Translations under genes and position numbers: made by a program
Notes under the pieces: model-generated
What the model was told of the DNA's origin: nothing
What the model saw: only the letters and a program-made list of their open reading frames with translations
The model's database searches: none
In this document: one piece after another, positions 27,118-35,462 of the stretch
Layout of the letters: each line of letters starts with the position of its first letter
How positions within the stretch are numbered: position 1 is the first letter of the stretch
NCBI RefSeq assembly: GCF_947492535.1
Contig: NZ_CANLNH010000010.1
Location: forward strand, 62,001 to 126,000
Direction of reading: 5' to 3'
Source of the DNA: an uncultured Dokdonia sp.
Lineage (GTDB): Bacteria; Bacteroidota; Bacteroidia; Flavobacteriales; Flavobacteriaceae
Length of the DNA stretch: 64,000 nt

Positions 27118-29142
27118 TTATTCAATCATAAAAAATCCCTTTTCATAGGAGCTATGGAAAGGGGTTTTTAGTTGGTGACATGTGGCTTTCCATCGAGTAA
27201 TATCACTTTTGTAATTAGAGCCATCTGCAATAATGGTGGTATTTGGATATAAGGAAATAAGACGCTCTAAGTGGATATCTGGCGATTGACGTAATAAGAT
27301 GTAATGAGGTTCTATATCTTTAATTTTGTAAACTTCTAAACTATCAATAACGAGTATTTTTTTATGCTTAAAACTAAAGTAGTTTTGCATCCTTTTTATA
27401 TAAAAAGTATCTAGCCCAAATCTATTCTGATAAGCTTCTATACGATAATCAGTAGTGAACTTTTTGTGATGAGTATCGCTATATACTACTAAAGAATCTG
27501 CCATGTATACCCCAATAAGGGTTTCTCTATTTTTATGGAAGATGGTTATATGTGAGGTTTTCTTTTTCTCTTTTTTATATACCTGTATACTAAGTGTTAA
27601 AACAATGATCGTCAAGAAAAATAAAAGCCTTTTATATCGATACTTTTTGAGGGTATATATAAGTGATGCTAATAGCGCATACATTAAGAACATCGTAGTA
27701 AATGATAATGAAATATGATCAATAATAAACACTTCTTTAGAAGCAATCCAAGCAATGAAGTTATTTAAAAAATCAATTATTTTTCCATAGGCTATTGCTA
27801 ACTCATTAGGAAGTATAGAAAAATAACTAAGACCTATAATGAGAATACCTAATGAAAGTATAATGCCTAGAAATGGTAGCACAACGATATTAGAGATTAA
27901 AAATAAACCAGGAAATTGATGGAAATAAAAAAGACTTAGTGGTAATACTCCTATTTGGGCGGCGATAGATACTGTAATAATGCCCCATAATTTCGTAGTT
28001 AAATAATAGCTGGGGCGATAAAAACTATATAACCAAGGCTGTACCCATAAAATAGCAATGACTGCCAGATAACTCAATTGAAACCCCACTTGATAGAGTA
28101 ACATGGGATCCATGCTAAGTAAAATAAAAGCAGAAAACAGAAGCGCATCATTAACACTGCGTTTTCCTCCTAAACAACTCCCTAGTTCTAAAAAGCTAAA
28201 CATCGTTACAGCTCGTAAAACCGAAGGAGATAATCCTGTGACAAAAGCAAAACACCATAAGAGTGTTATACAAATTCCAGAACGTATCCATCGAAATTTT
28301 CTACTTGAAATAATACCTGTGATAGATCGTAAAATGAGCAATAGAATACCAACGTGTAGTCCAGATACGGCTAGTATGTGCATCATCCCTGCATTTACAT
28401 ATTGATTACTTAAGTTAGCGTCAATATCTTGACGCTGACCTAATACTAGTGCTTGTATAATCGCTAGTTGCTTTTGTGTAAAAGGTTGATTTTTTAATGT
28501 GCTGATTACGCTTTCGCGAAAGCGTAAAGCAATTGTTTTACTAGTTTCTGTTATCTGATTTCCTTTTAAGAGTTCATTACTTTCAATTAAGAATTGGCCA
28601 TAAATATCTTTTCTTTTTAGATAAGCGCCATAGTCAAATTGATATGGATTTTTTATGTTAGGGAGATCTTTTAGAATCGTTCGCGTATAATACCAATGGC
28701 CAATGGTAAGTTTTTTTTGAGTGCTATCTATTTCAATAGATAAAAGAGCTTTTCCTGTGATGTGTGCACTATCACTTTTATGTAATTGTACGATATATTT
28801 AGTGTGATATTTGCTGGGTTTTAATTGTTCTTGAATGGAAAATAAATAGGTGTGTGCTTTTTTGTTATTAAGGTGTGTATAGTGAGATTTATTATGTAAT
28901 GGATTTTTGATTATTGTATTTCCTATTCCTAAGAATAGAAACAAAAAAAGAAGCGCTATTCCAAAAGGAATAGACCATTGTTTGTTTTTATAGGTGAGTA
29001 TGTGGAAAATACCTGCGAGACTATATAAAACTACTATGAGTATGCCTATGCAAGTTAAAGACATATCGTTATAAGGAAACAAGAGTATCCCTATTATAAA
29101 AGCCATGGTGACTTTTGTGAGAAGTATATTGTTTGATTTCAA
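27118..29142 (-). CDS. comEC: ComEC/Rec2 DNA-uptake channel protein
   Basis: The 674-residue polytopic protein has an N-terminal helix pair, a soluble OB-like DUF4131 region (about 60-210) and the Competence domain (about 215-500; MMHILAVSGLHVGILLLIL, FVTGLSPSVLRAVTMFSFL). The C-terminal ~150 residues look like a reduced metallo-beta-lactamase-like part without a clear HxHxDH motif, as in several Bacteroidota. Its role is transport of single-stranded DNA across the inner membrane. The palindrome encodes FRES in residues about 207-213. If the palindrome acts as an uptake sequence this gene would matter, but that is speculation. Confidence 0.88.
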   Translation of the reverse strand: MKSNNILLTKVTMAFIIGILLFPYNDMSLTCIGILIVVLYSLAGIFHILTYKNKQWSIPFGIALLFLFLFLGIGNTIIKNPLHNKSHYTHLNNKKAHTYLFSIQEQLKPSKYHTKYIVQLHKSDSAHITGKALLSIEIDSTQKKLTIGHWYYTRTILKDLPNIKNPYQFDYGAYLKRKDIYGQFLIESNELLKGNQITETSKTIALRFRESVISTLKNQPFTQKQLAIIQALVLGQRQDIDANLSNQYVNAGMMHILAVSGLHVGILLLILRSITGIISSRKFRWIRSGICITLLWCFAFVTGLSPSVLRAVTMFSFLELGSCLGGKRSVNDALLFSAFILLSMDPMLLYQVGFQLSYLAVIAILWVQPWLYSFYRPSYYLTTKLWGIITVSIAAQIGVLPLSLFYFHQFPGLFLISNIVVLPFLGIILSLGILIIGLSYFSILPNELAIAYGKIIDFLNNFIAWIASKEVFIIDHISLSFTTMFLMYALLASLIYTLKKYRYKRLLFFLTIIVLTLSIQVYKKEKKKTSHITIFHKNRETLIGVYMADSLVVYSDTHHKKFTTDYRIEAYQNRFGLDTFYIKRMQNYFSFKHKKILVIDSLEVYKIKDIEPHYILLRQSPDIHLERLISLYPNTTIIADGSNYKSDITRWKATCHQLKTPFHSSYEKGFFMIE
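28510..28523. repeat. Palindrome, copy 7
   Basis: In comEC, FRES phase. Confidence 0.95.
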
Positions 29143-29204
29143 AACGGTTTAATTCTTATGAAAATGGCAAGGAGATCATCTTGTTATTAAAAACATATAT
29201 GGAT

Positions 29205-29301
29205 AGCTGCTTTAAAAACGATAACTTAAGACATAGGAGGACTGGTGCATAGAGAAACCATATGTCTTAATGCGCATGTTATCGTTTTGTAAAAAGCAGC
29301 T
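29205..29301. repeat. Long three-block inverted repeat (97 bp)
   Basis: The left arm has AGCTGCTTT, AAAACGATAAC and TTAAGACATA. The right arm carries their reverse complements in order, giving about 30 bp of pairing with small bulges around a 25-base loop. No coding frame spans it. Confidence 0.85.
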
Positions 29302-29320
29302 CCCCTAACTAACACATAAG

Positions 29321-29385
29321 GGAGAAGAGAATACCTGATTCTAGGTGTATGCGCACTTTAAAATAGGATGTAACATCTCTTCTCC
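29321..29385. repeat. Second inverted repeat in the same gap
   Basis: GGAGAAGAGA (29321-29330) is complementary to TCTCTTCTCC (29376-29385). A small inner pair ACCT/AGGT (29333-29336, 29343-29346) lies inside the loop. Together with 29205-29301 it fills the roughly 300-base gap after comEC. Confidence 0.7.
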
Positions 29386-29444
29386 TTTGTTGTAAAGAAG
29401 TGTATAATTTGATGCAATTTCTTAGTAAACTGTTCTGACTTTGG

Positions 29445-29654
29445 TTAAGGAATATGTTCTTGTAATAGATGCTCCATAAAAGCAACTTTTAAATCAATAT
29501 ATAACGAAGCCTTTCGTATAAACAATAGTATTTTAATCATAAAGAAAACAATAAAAATAAGACTGATTAATAAAGATAGTTGCCATAAAAATAGACTACT
29601 ATCCATTTGAGCGTTTATGAATTCCATACGATTAATCATATTCGTTAAGTCCAT
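29445..29654 (-). CDS. Small single-helix membrane protein, unknown
   Basis: A 69-residue protein with a strong membrane segment (about 20-48, SLFLWQLSLLISLIFIVFFM then IKILLFI). The start overlaps the end of the larger upstream gene by 23 bases, so it is probably coupled to it. No known family. Confidence 0.6.
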   Translation of the reverse strand: MDLTNMINRMEFINAQMDSSLFLWQLSLLISLIFIVFFMIKILLFIRKASLYIDLKVAFMEHLLQEHIP

Positions 29655-30801
29655 AGAGTACTTCTTTCATTTTACTTCCATTAATCTCTACAGGTCTATA
29701 GGCTGTGTTGAATTTTTCTATGGCCACTGTAATACTTTCTTTAAGTTTTTTATATTCTACTGGAATCTTACTAGCACATTGCGTTTCGTTTTCGTAGCTA
29801 TCTAACATGATGCCGAATTTTTCATAAAATTTTGCACCTTGGTCTATAAAGGCATTATACTGTGTAATGAACTGTAATAATCTATCTATAGGAAACTCTA
29901 GGTTGATTTGCATTTTATGTGCTTTATACCGTTTGCTGTCATCTGCTAACGCTGTGTTGAGTGCTTCTAAATAGGTGTCTAAATGATTTCTTACACTATC
30001 CCAATCATCACTATCCCGACATTCTTTTAAGGGTGTTTTGTATTTGATGGGTTTTGTGAAATCAACAAAAAGTTGCTGTAATTCACCTATAATATTTTCA
30101 TTACTCTTTTGTAGAAAAACGGTTTCAAAATAAATAGTATTTAGGTCGTTATGCATACGAAGTGTGAAGTCTAATATACATTCTACATCTTTAAGACTTT
30201 CTTCTTTTTGCGCTCTAGAGGTACTATCGTTATTAAATAGAGAAATAAAAGAATGTGCCACCGATGTATAGATGTTATTACCTAATATCTTGGTAAGATC
30301 AAATCCTTTCCTTTTGTCTGCTTTAGATCCAATCACTTCTTTAATATTTTTAAATTCTGGATAGTTGTTAGGGTTTGCTATTTTATTGATCTCATGAAAG
30401 GTACTTACCGATGCAAAATGGTGATCTAATGCCAGTGTTTTTTCATAGAGTATTTTAATGATTTGAAGTCCTTTGATATATCGTATTTTACTAAGATCTG
30501 AAAGTTCGCTTAGTACAAGACGTTCTCTTTCTTCTTTGAGTCTGTCTTTTTCTAATAACCAATATAGTTTTTGATCAGTAGTGATACTCTCTTTGATGCC
30601 ATGATTTGCTTTAGATAGTGCTAAGGAAATCAAAGTATACTTTTCTTGATACTGTGCTTTGGTATTTTCTAGTTCACTATATAATTGTGCTATATGGTCT
30701 TCAATAGAAGGTTCTGTCAGTATCATAGTGTTAGATAACGCATACCCTTTATGAATACTACAAAGAGATAAAATAATAGTGATGTATATAATGAGTTTCA
30801 T
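29632..30801 (-). CDS. Secreted alpha-helical protein, unknown
   Basis: The 389-residue protein has a signal peptide (1-22, ending GYA) and an almost entirely helical, charged body with heptad-like stretches (about 35-75 and 80-110). Only a few Cys are present. I recognise no domain. It appears to form a two-gene unit with the small membrane protein downstream. The composition (Lys/Glu/Leu/Ile) is ordinary for a periplasmic coiled-coil protein. Confidence 0.7.
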   Translation of the reverse strand: MKLIIYITIILSLCSIHKGYALSNTMILTEPSIEDHIAQLYSELENTKAQYQEKYTLISLALSKANHGIKESITTDQKLYWLLEKDRLKEERERLVLSELSDLSKIRYIKGLQIIKILYEKTLALDHHFASVSTFHEINKIANPNNYPEFKNIKEVIGSKADKRKGFDLTKILGNNIYTSVAHSFISLFNNDSTSRAQKEESLKDVECILDFTLRMHNDLNTIYFETVFLQKSNENIIGELQQLFVDFTKPIKYKTPLKECRDSDDWDSVRNHLDTYLEALNTALADDSKRYKAHKMQINLEFPIDRLLQFITQYNAFIDQGAKFYEKFGIMLDSYENETQCASKIPVEYKKLKESITVAIEKFNTAYRPVEINGSKMKEVLYGLNEYD

Positions 30802-30820
30802 GTTTTAAAAATTTTTCCTT

Positions 30821-30990
30821 TATTCTTGTTTCTTCTAGAAGAAGAAAAGTTTTAGGGTATTCGTTTTTTCGTCATTCCGAATTTATTTCGGAATCTCATT
30901 TACTTTATTGATTCTCTATTTTTTGTGATGCTGAAACAAGTTCAGCATGACGTTTTTCTCCTATTCTCGTTTCTCCTAGAAGGAGAAATG
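30821..30990. repeat. Composite intergenic repeat with nested hairpins
   Basis: Two copies of a TATTCTyGTTTCTyCTAGAAGrAGAAA-type element (from 30821 and 30963), each self-complementary, flank an 83-bp block at 30870-30952. That block opens with CGTCATTCCGAA, has TTCGGAAT pairing inside it, and closes with GCTGAAACAAGTTCAGC followed by ATGACG. The outer CGTCAT/ATGACG also pair. Confidence 0.8.
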
Positions 30991-31007
30991 ATGTAAAAGG
31001 AGTATTA

Positions 31008-31466
31008 TTAATTTTTTGATTCAATGTTGTTAGGTATTACAATAGTAATGTCAATGTATTGATCAGAAATTATCGTTGGATAGCTCTTTGCTTCTAAGAT
31101 AGTAAGCTGTTTAGATCTTGTTTTTGATGTAAGAGCAGTAATGCCTTCAGGGAGTGATAATGCTTTTTCCATGGTGAATTGTAAATCGTTTTTATTTCTG
31201 GAGGTAATAGGCGCTCCTAGAATACGGTCTTGCTCTTCTTTTGTTAGTTTATCTCTATGTATACGTAAGATAATAGCTCCTTCCTCTGTTGTGATAAAAG
31301 AAGCATTCGCACGATTAACGTCTTTTTGAGAAATATTTTCTATAGAACATAAATGCCTACCTTGTCGAGCGCAGTTGGTAAAACTACCAAATTGAGCTCT
31401 ATATTCTTGAGATAAGGCACTAGTTGATATGCACACTAAAAATAGTGTGGTGAGTATTGATTTCAT
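31008..31466 (-). CDS. Small secreted protein, unknown
   Basis: A 152-residue protein with a signal peptide (1-19, ending LSQ) and a basic, two-Cys region near the mature N-terminus (CARQGRHLCSIENIS), then a short mixed alpha/beta domain. No recognised family. It stands alone on the minus strand downstream of other unknown secreted proteins. Confidence 0.65.
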   Translation of the reverse strand: MKSILTTLFLVCISTSALSQEYRAQFGSFTNCARQGRHLCSIENISQKDVNRANASFITTEEGAIILRIHRDKLTKEEQDRILGAPITSRNKNDLQFTMEKALSLPEGITALTSKTRSKQLTILEAKSYPTIISDQYIDITIVIPNNIESKN

Positions 31467-31571
31467 AAGATTACGTTTTCTTAAAACAAGATTTAAAGGA
31501 CTTGCTTTAACTATCTATTTGTTATTAAGAGTAGCATTATAGTATTGTGTAAATTTTGAGTGGCAACTTCT

Positions 31572-31712
31572 TTAATTATCTTTTTTAATAAAGAAAGCGA
31601 CCCAACTTCCAATACCACATAAAACAATAAATAATGGATATATTTTACCGGTAAAAAGCCCTTCCCTAAACCCTTCTTGAGTTAAACTTGATAGTACGAT
31701 AATAGTAATCAT
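31572..31712 (-). CDS. Possible 46-residue membrane peptide
   Basis: From ATG 31712 (or GTG 31715) a frame reads MITIIVLSSLTQEGFREGLF, then a hydrophobic helix YPLFIVLCGIGSWVAFFI and ends KKDN. The two-helix pattern looks real, but the start is uncertain, because a stop lies 14 codons upstream of the GTG and no ATG precedes it. Confidence 0.4.
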   Translation of the reverse strand: MITIIVLSSLTQEGFREGLFTGKIYPLFIVLCGIGSWVAFFIKKDN

Positions 31713-31768
31713 CACTAAAAGGAAATACTTGTTTTTTATAAAATATTTTTTTTGCTAAATATGCGACT

Positions 31769-32326
31769 TTATTTATGCCAGAATTCTTGTTCATCAAAAT
31801 TTAAGAGTATTATTTCAAAAGAAATTCCTGAGTCGTTCAATACTTCTTCCCAATATTTCATTTTCTTAATTATATTTTTTCCTCCGAACTTAGCCCAAAG
31901 AAATACGGCATAATATTTTTTATCTGTAGATACATTAAATTTCTCACCTGAAAGTGTTCTTGAATGCTCAATAAAGTAACTCAAGTCTTTGTCATTATCA
32001 TTGTCTTGAATGTTTATAGTATCTATAGTTTCTATAAAACTAGCGACATCATTTAAGCAGCTTTTGTCATTTTCAGGGTTTAAAAAAACACCATCTTTTG
32101 AAAAGAAAAATAAATTAGGAACCCTTGTAGATGATAAAACTTCGTTCCAAGAGTTGAGATCTTTTATAGCATATCCCTTATAACCATCAAGATCATTTTC
32201 TTTAAGGTAATTAGAAATAGAAGCTTCATTTTCAATCTCTGGTGTTTTAACAGAAGAAATCGCTTTATTAAAAGATTGACATGATGCTAATAAAATAAAA
32301 GGGAGTAGTACTATTAATTTTTTCAT
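31769..32326 (-). CDS. Lipoprotein of unknown function
   Basis: A 185-residue protein with a lipoprotein signal (lipobox LLASC, Cys16). The mature part contains LNSWNEVLSSTRVPNLFFFS and YYAVFLWAKFGGKNIIKKMKYWEEVL and could be a small alpha/beta fold. No confident family. It is preceded by the Cys-containing secreted protein gene on the same strand (67-base gap). Confidence 0.65.
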   Translation of the reverse strand: MKKLIVLLPFILLASCQSFNKAISSVKTPEIENEASISNYLKENDLDGYKGYAIKDLNSWNEVLSSTRVPNLFFFSKDGVFLNPENDKSCLNDVASFIETIDTINIQDNDNDKDLSYFIEHSRTLSGEKFNVSTDKKYYAVFLWAKFGGKNIIKKMKYWEEVLNDSGISFEIILLNFDEQEFWHK

Positions 32327-32393
32327 TTCTTTTTATTTAATGGTTTAAAATTGAGGCATATTTATAAGCAGTAAATATGCCTCATTAACGTAT

Positions 32394-32867
32394 TTATTCA
32401 AATTTGCTTAAGTTTTGATCAAATTTTAAAACAAGGTTATTCGATTTAATAGATGCTGTTGCTGTTACATAGCGCGAATTGATTAATTCATTACTTTTCT
32501 GTTGATTGCCTCCGCAAGATGTTACTGTCTGACATCTAAAACCAATACCAGATTTACAGTTACTTTTTCTCGTTGCTATGTATATTTGAATACAAATTCC
32601 TCCATCTCCTGGACCACGAGTAGCTTTAGAAGTACTACTTTTTGTTAAATTCAATGGTAAAGTTAATGTTGATGATCCGTCTTTAGATATTTCTAAATTA
32701 GCACTTTTTGTGTCTTTTGTGTATATACTAGAATATCCTAATTCTTTTGCTATTTCACTACTGAATGTTAGATAACTATCCAGAGTTACTTTTTGAATTG
32801 ATTGAGCATTTATATTTCCTGTGATAGCTATAAAAGCAATTGCTATACATAATTTGATGGTTTTCAT
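32394..32867 (-). CDS. Small secreted Cys-containing protein, unknown
   Basis: The 157-residue protein has a signal peptide (1-21, ending NAQ) and, in the mature part, a Gly-rich turn (TRGPGDGG) followed by Cys residues in ICIQIY, SNCKSG, FRCQT and SCGGN, possibly two disulfides. I do not recognise the family. Low-GC codon use matches the surrounding accessory stretch. Confidence 0.65.
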   Translation of the reverse strand: MKTIKLCIAIAFIAITGNINAQSIQKVTLDSYLTFSSEIAKELGYSSIYTKDTKSANLEISKDGSSTLTLPLNLTKSSTSKATRGPGDGGICIQIYIATRKSNCKSGIGFRCQTVTSCGGNQQKSNELINSRYVTATASIKSNNLVLKFDQNLSKFE

Positions 32868-33195
32868 AATACTAAAATTTTATTGTTATTTTGAATACTA
32901 CCTACTCATTCGCTTTTCGGTAACCGCGGCTTGGTTTTAAGTGAGAGCACCTCACATTGGATAAACCATTGCCTGATGTTATAAAACTTTAGTATATTTG
33001 TTTTATAAACAGGCATTAGCTTGTTTTTCTGACAAACGATGAGAGCTTCTACCTGGTAGAGGCTTTCTCTATTTATAAGCTGACCTGTAATTTTTTAACA
33101 TAAATTAACAGATTTTACTTACTTCTCTGTATATTGCTATTCTATCATATAAAAATTGCTATTACGTTTTTAATTATGTTTCTATTTGGGTTTTT

Positions 33196-33302
33196 AAACC
33201 CAATTTGATCTATTACGCACCACACGAAAATTTAAATATCACAAATTGGGTTTGTTATTTTCAACAATTCAAAAGTGTGAAGATTTTTGAGTGTTTGCAA
33301 GT
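33196..33302 (+). repeat. Direct-repeat element, copy 1
   Basis: A ~107-bp sequence that reappears at 44410-44519 in the same orientation. It contains the 12-bp inverted repeat AAACCCAATTTG (33196-33207) / CAAATTGGGTTT (33242-33253) around TATTACGCACCACACGAAA. Confidence 0.9.
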
Positions 33303-33310
33303 GGAGTAGG

Positions 33311-33353
33311 TCTCTATTCTATGAATTAAGAGTCTTAATTCATAGAATAGAGA
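33311..33353. repeat. Perfect 43-bp palindrome
   Basis: A 21-base left arm (33311-33331) and its exact reverse complement (33333-33353) are separated by one G. The sequence is AT-rich with no following T tract. It ends 46 bases before the ATG of the TPR-AraC regulator. Confidence 0.95.
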
Positions 33354-33399
33354 TTTATACAAGATGCATATATTGAATTTTTAAAATTTAAAAGGTAAA

Positions 33400-35127
33400 A
33401 TGAATCATTCTTTCCGTTATGACATTAGATTAGTGTTCATTATTGTTTTTCTTCAAATTTATTCTGTTCAATCCCAAGAAATAAAGAATATTCACTTAGA
33501 TTCTATTCAAGAACTTGATTATCCTGATATTTTTGAACTGATTATTAAAAACAGTGGTATTCTTCAAAAGAAATTGACTAAAGTTCATTTGAAAAAAGCA
33601 AAAAAGGAAAACAATCTAGCAATGATTGCTGAAAGCTATAGTATTTTGTCATCTTTATCAGAAAAAAACTATGATGAAGCGTTTAAATATTTAGATAGTG
33701 CTATAACAATTTCAAAAAATAGTAATGATTATCATTATCCTTCTCTAATATATTTACAGAAAGGAGGATTAGAAGAAAGACTTGGTAATTATCATGAATC
33801 ATTGAATTCTTATCTTCAGTCAATTAAATATGCAAAGAAAGTCCATAATGAGAAATATGAATATTTTGCAAAACATAATATAGGTGTTTTAAGAAAAAAT
33901 ATAGGTGATTATGAAGAAGCAAAAAAAATGTTTAAAGAATGTATAGAATATGAATTTAATAAAAACCCAATTAGTTTTAATGACTCGATTAGTATAGCTG
34001 TAACTCAAAATGAGTTGATTAATACATATATTTTAGAAAAAGAAAAGGATTCTATTATATTTCTCAATAATCAAAGTTTATTAAAAAATAAAAACATAAA
34101 ATTAAGGCAATTTTACATTTTAAATAAAGGAATAGGTAATTTATTTGAAAAACAATACAATTATGCGATCTCTAATATTAATAATGCTATAATTGATATT
34201 AATAATTTAAAATATAGTGATTTAGATAAGCTGTATTATACTATGTTTGCTAAACTATATTTAGGTAAAACTTATCTTAAGTTAAATCAAATCAATAAAT
34301 CTGAGATACAATTTAAATACGTAGATAGTATATCTAGACTTAATAAATATTATCATCCTATTGTCAAAGAAGCCTTAATAGAGTTAATTAGTATAAACAA
34401 AAAGAATAATAAACTCGAAAAAGAATTGGATTATATAAATCAACTTCTAGAAGTTGATAGTATTATTGATGAACAAGTAAAACTAGTAAATGATAAATTA
34501 GTAAAAGATTATGACATTCCTGAATTATTAGAATCTAAGGAAATACTAATTGAAAAATTAAAAAATAAAGATTCAAAATCATCTTATTTAATTGTTTTTT
34601 TAGTCTTAACTCTTATTTTATTAATAACATTATTTATCTGGTTATATAAGAGGAGAAATAATATATATGAAATTAAATACAATAAGTTAATCCAAAAGTA
34701 TAATGAAAGAGTTAAATCCAAAGAAAAACTATTAGATGTCAATATTGAGAAAAAGAAACCTAAAGAAATTAATATTTCACAAGAAATTATTGAAAGAGTG
34801 CTTATGCAACTGAAACAATTTGAAAATGATAAAGGTTTTCTTGAAAAAAACATTTCCGTTGGGTTATTAGCATCAAATTTTAATACTAATTCAAAGTACC
34901 TATCTAAAATTATTAATTATAGTAAAGGAAAAACATTTACAACATACATAAATGAATTACGTATTAATAATTTTATAGATATGATAAAGACAAATCCTAT
35001 GGCAAGGAATTATACAATTAGTGCATTAGCTTCTGAAAATGGATTTAGTTCTACTGAAGTTTTTGCAAAAACATTTAAAAAAATAACAGGCTTATACCCA
35101 TCATATTTTATAAAGCAACAAAGTTGA
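33400..35127 (+). CDS. Membrane-spanning TPR regulator with AraC DNA-binding domain
   Basis: The 575-residue protein has a signal or anchor segment (1-25, ending SQE), periplasmic TPR repeats (about 60-330; KAKKENNLAMIAESYSILS, SYLQSIKYAKK, ALIELISINKKNNKLEKEL), a membrane helix at about 394-415 and a cytoplasmic AraC-type HTH at about 470-572 (LASNFNTNSKYLSKIINYSK, ISALASENGFSSTEVFAKTF, KKITGLYPSYF). Such proteins are thought to sense peptides or stress outside and bind DNA inside. It lies directly upstream of a double-glycine peptide and the protease cluster, so it probably controls them. Codon use is very AT-rich. Confidence 0.87.
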   Translation: MNHSFRYDIRLVFIIVFLQIYSVQSQEIKNIHLDSIQELDYPDIFELIIKNSGILQKKLTKVHLKKAKKENNLAMIAESYSILSSLSEKNYDEAFKYLDSAITISKNSNDYHYPSLIYLQKGGLEERLGNYHESLNSYLQSIKYAKKVHNEKYEYFAKHNIGVLRKNIGDYEEAKKMFKECIEYEFNKNPISFNDSISIAVTQNELINTYILEKEKDSIIFLNNQSLLKNKNIKLRQFYILNKGIGNLFEKQYNYAISNINNAIIDINNLKYSDLDKLYYTMFAKLYLGKTYLKLNQINKSEIQFKYVDSISRLNKYYHPIVKEALIELISINKKNNKLEKELDYINQLLEVDSIIDEQVKLVNDKLVKDYDIPELLESKEILIEKLKNKDSKSSYLIVFLVLTLILLITLFIWLYKRRNNIYEIKYNKLIQKYNERVKSKEKLLDVNIEKKKPKEINISQEIIERVLMQLKQFENDKGFLEKNISVGLLASNFNTNSKYLSKIINYSKGKTFTTYINELRINNFIDMIKTNPMARNYTISALASENGFSSTEVFAKTFKKITGLYPSYFIKQQS

Positions 35128-35259
35128 AATGATACATGTGATTGATTTTCAAATATTTAAATGTCTTATTTCTGGAAAATAGACAGGTGGTAGTATTAAA
35201 TCTGTTAAACTTACTTGACTTAATTATTACCTTGCGACTGAAATTATAAAAACTGAAGT

Positions 35260-35433
35260 ATGAAAAACTTAAATTTAAAAAAATTAACCATTGCAAAATT
35301 AGCTGTTGATCAATTTTCTAAAATTCACGGAGGGGGAGATTCTGATGATATCAATTGTAATCCAGGTAAGAGTTACATAGTAGGAGGCGTATTAGTTTGT
35401 AAAAACGACCCACCTAATAACGGTAATGGATAA
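35260..35433 (+). CDS. Double-glycine leader peptide (bacteriocin/lanthipeptide-like precursor)
   Basis: A 57-residue peptide. The leader reads MKNLNLKKLTIAKLAVDQF, then SKIHGGG, the pattern of Bacteroidota GG-type natural product precursors (KKLTIAKL). The core after GG is about 31 residues with two Cys (CNPGKS, LVCKND) and a Pro/Asn/Gly-rich tail (NDPPNNGNG). It lies between the TPR-AraC regulator and the first prolyl oligopeptidase gene (29-base gap). No modification enzyme or C39 exporter is nearby. The fate of the core is unknown, but the proteases are the obvious partners. Confidence 0.75.
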   Translation: MKNLNLKKLTIAKLAVDQFSKIHGGGDSDDINCNPGKSYIVGGVLVCKNDPPNNGNG

Positions 35434-35462
35434 AAATTTATAATCTTAAAATTGTACAAGAA

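Larger units (their letters stand above)
32880..33399. other. Gene-free, structure-rich 520-base region
   Basis: No coding frame is convincing here. It holds a hairpin near 33038-33070 (GAGAGCtTCTACctgGTAGAgGCTTTCTC), the first copy of the repeat element (33196-33302) and a perfect 43-bp palindrome (33311-33353), all upstream of the TPR-AraC gene. Confidence 0.7.

Noticed and set aside
29205-29301. Long inverted repeat as a retron msr-msd
   Set aside because: No reverse transcriptase gene lies nearby.
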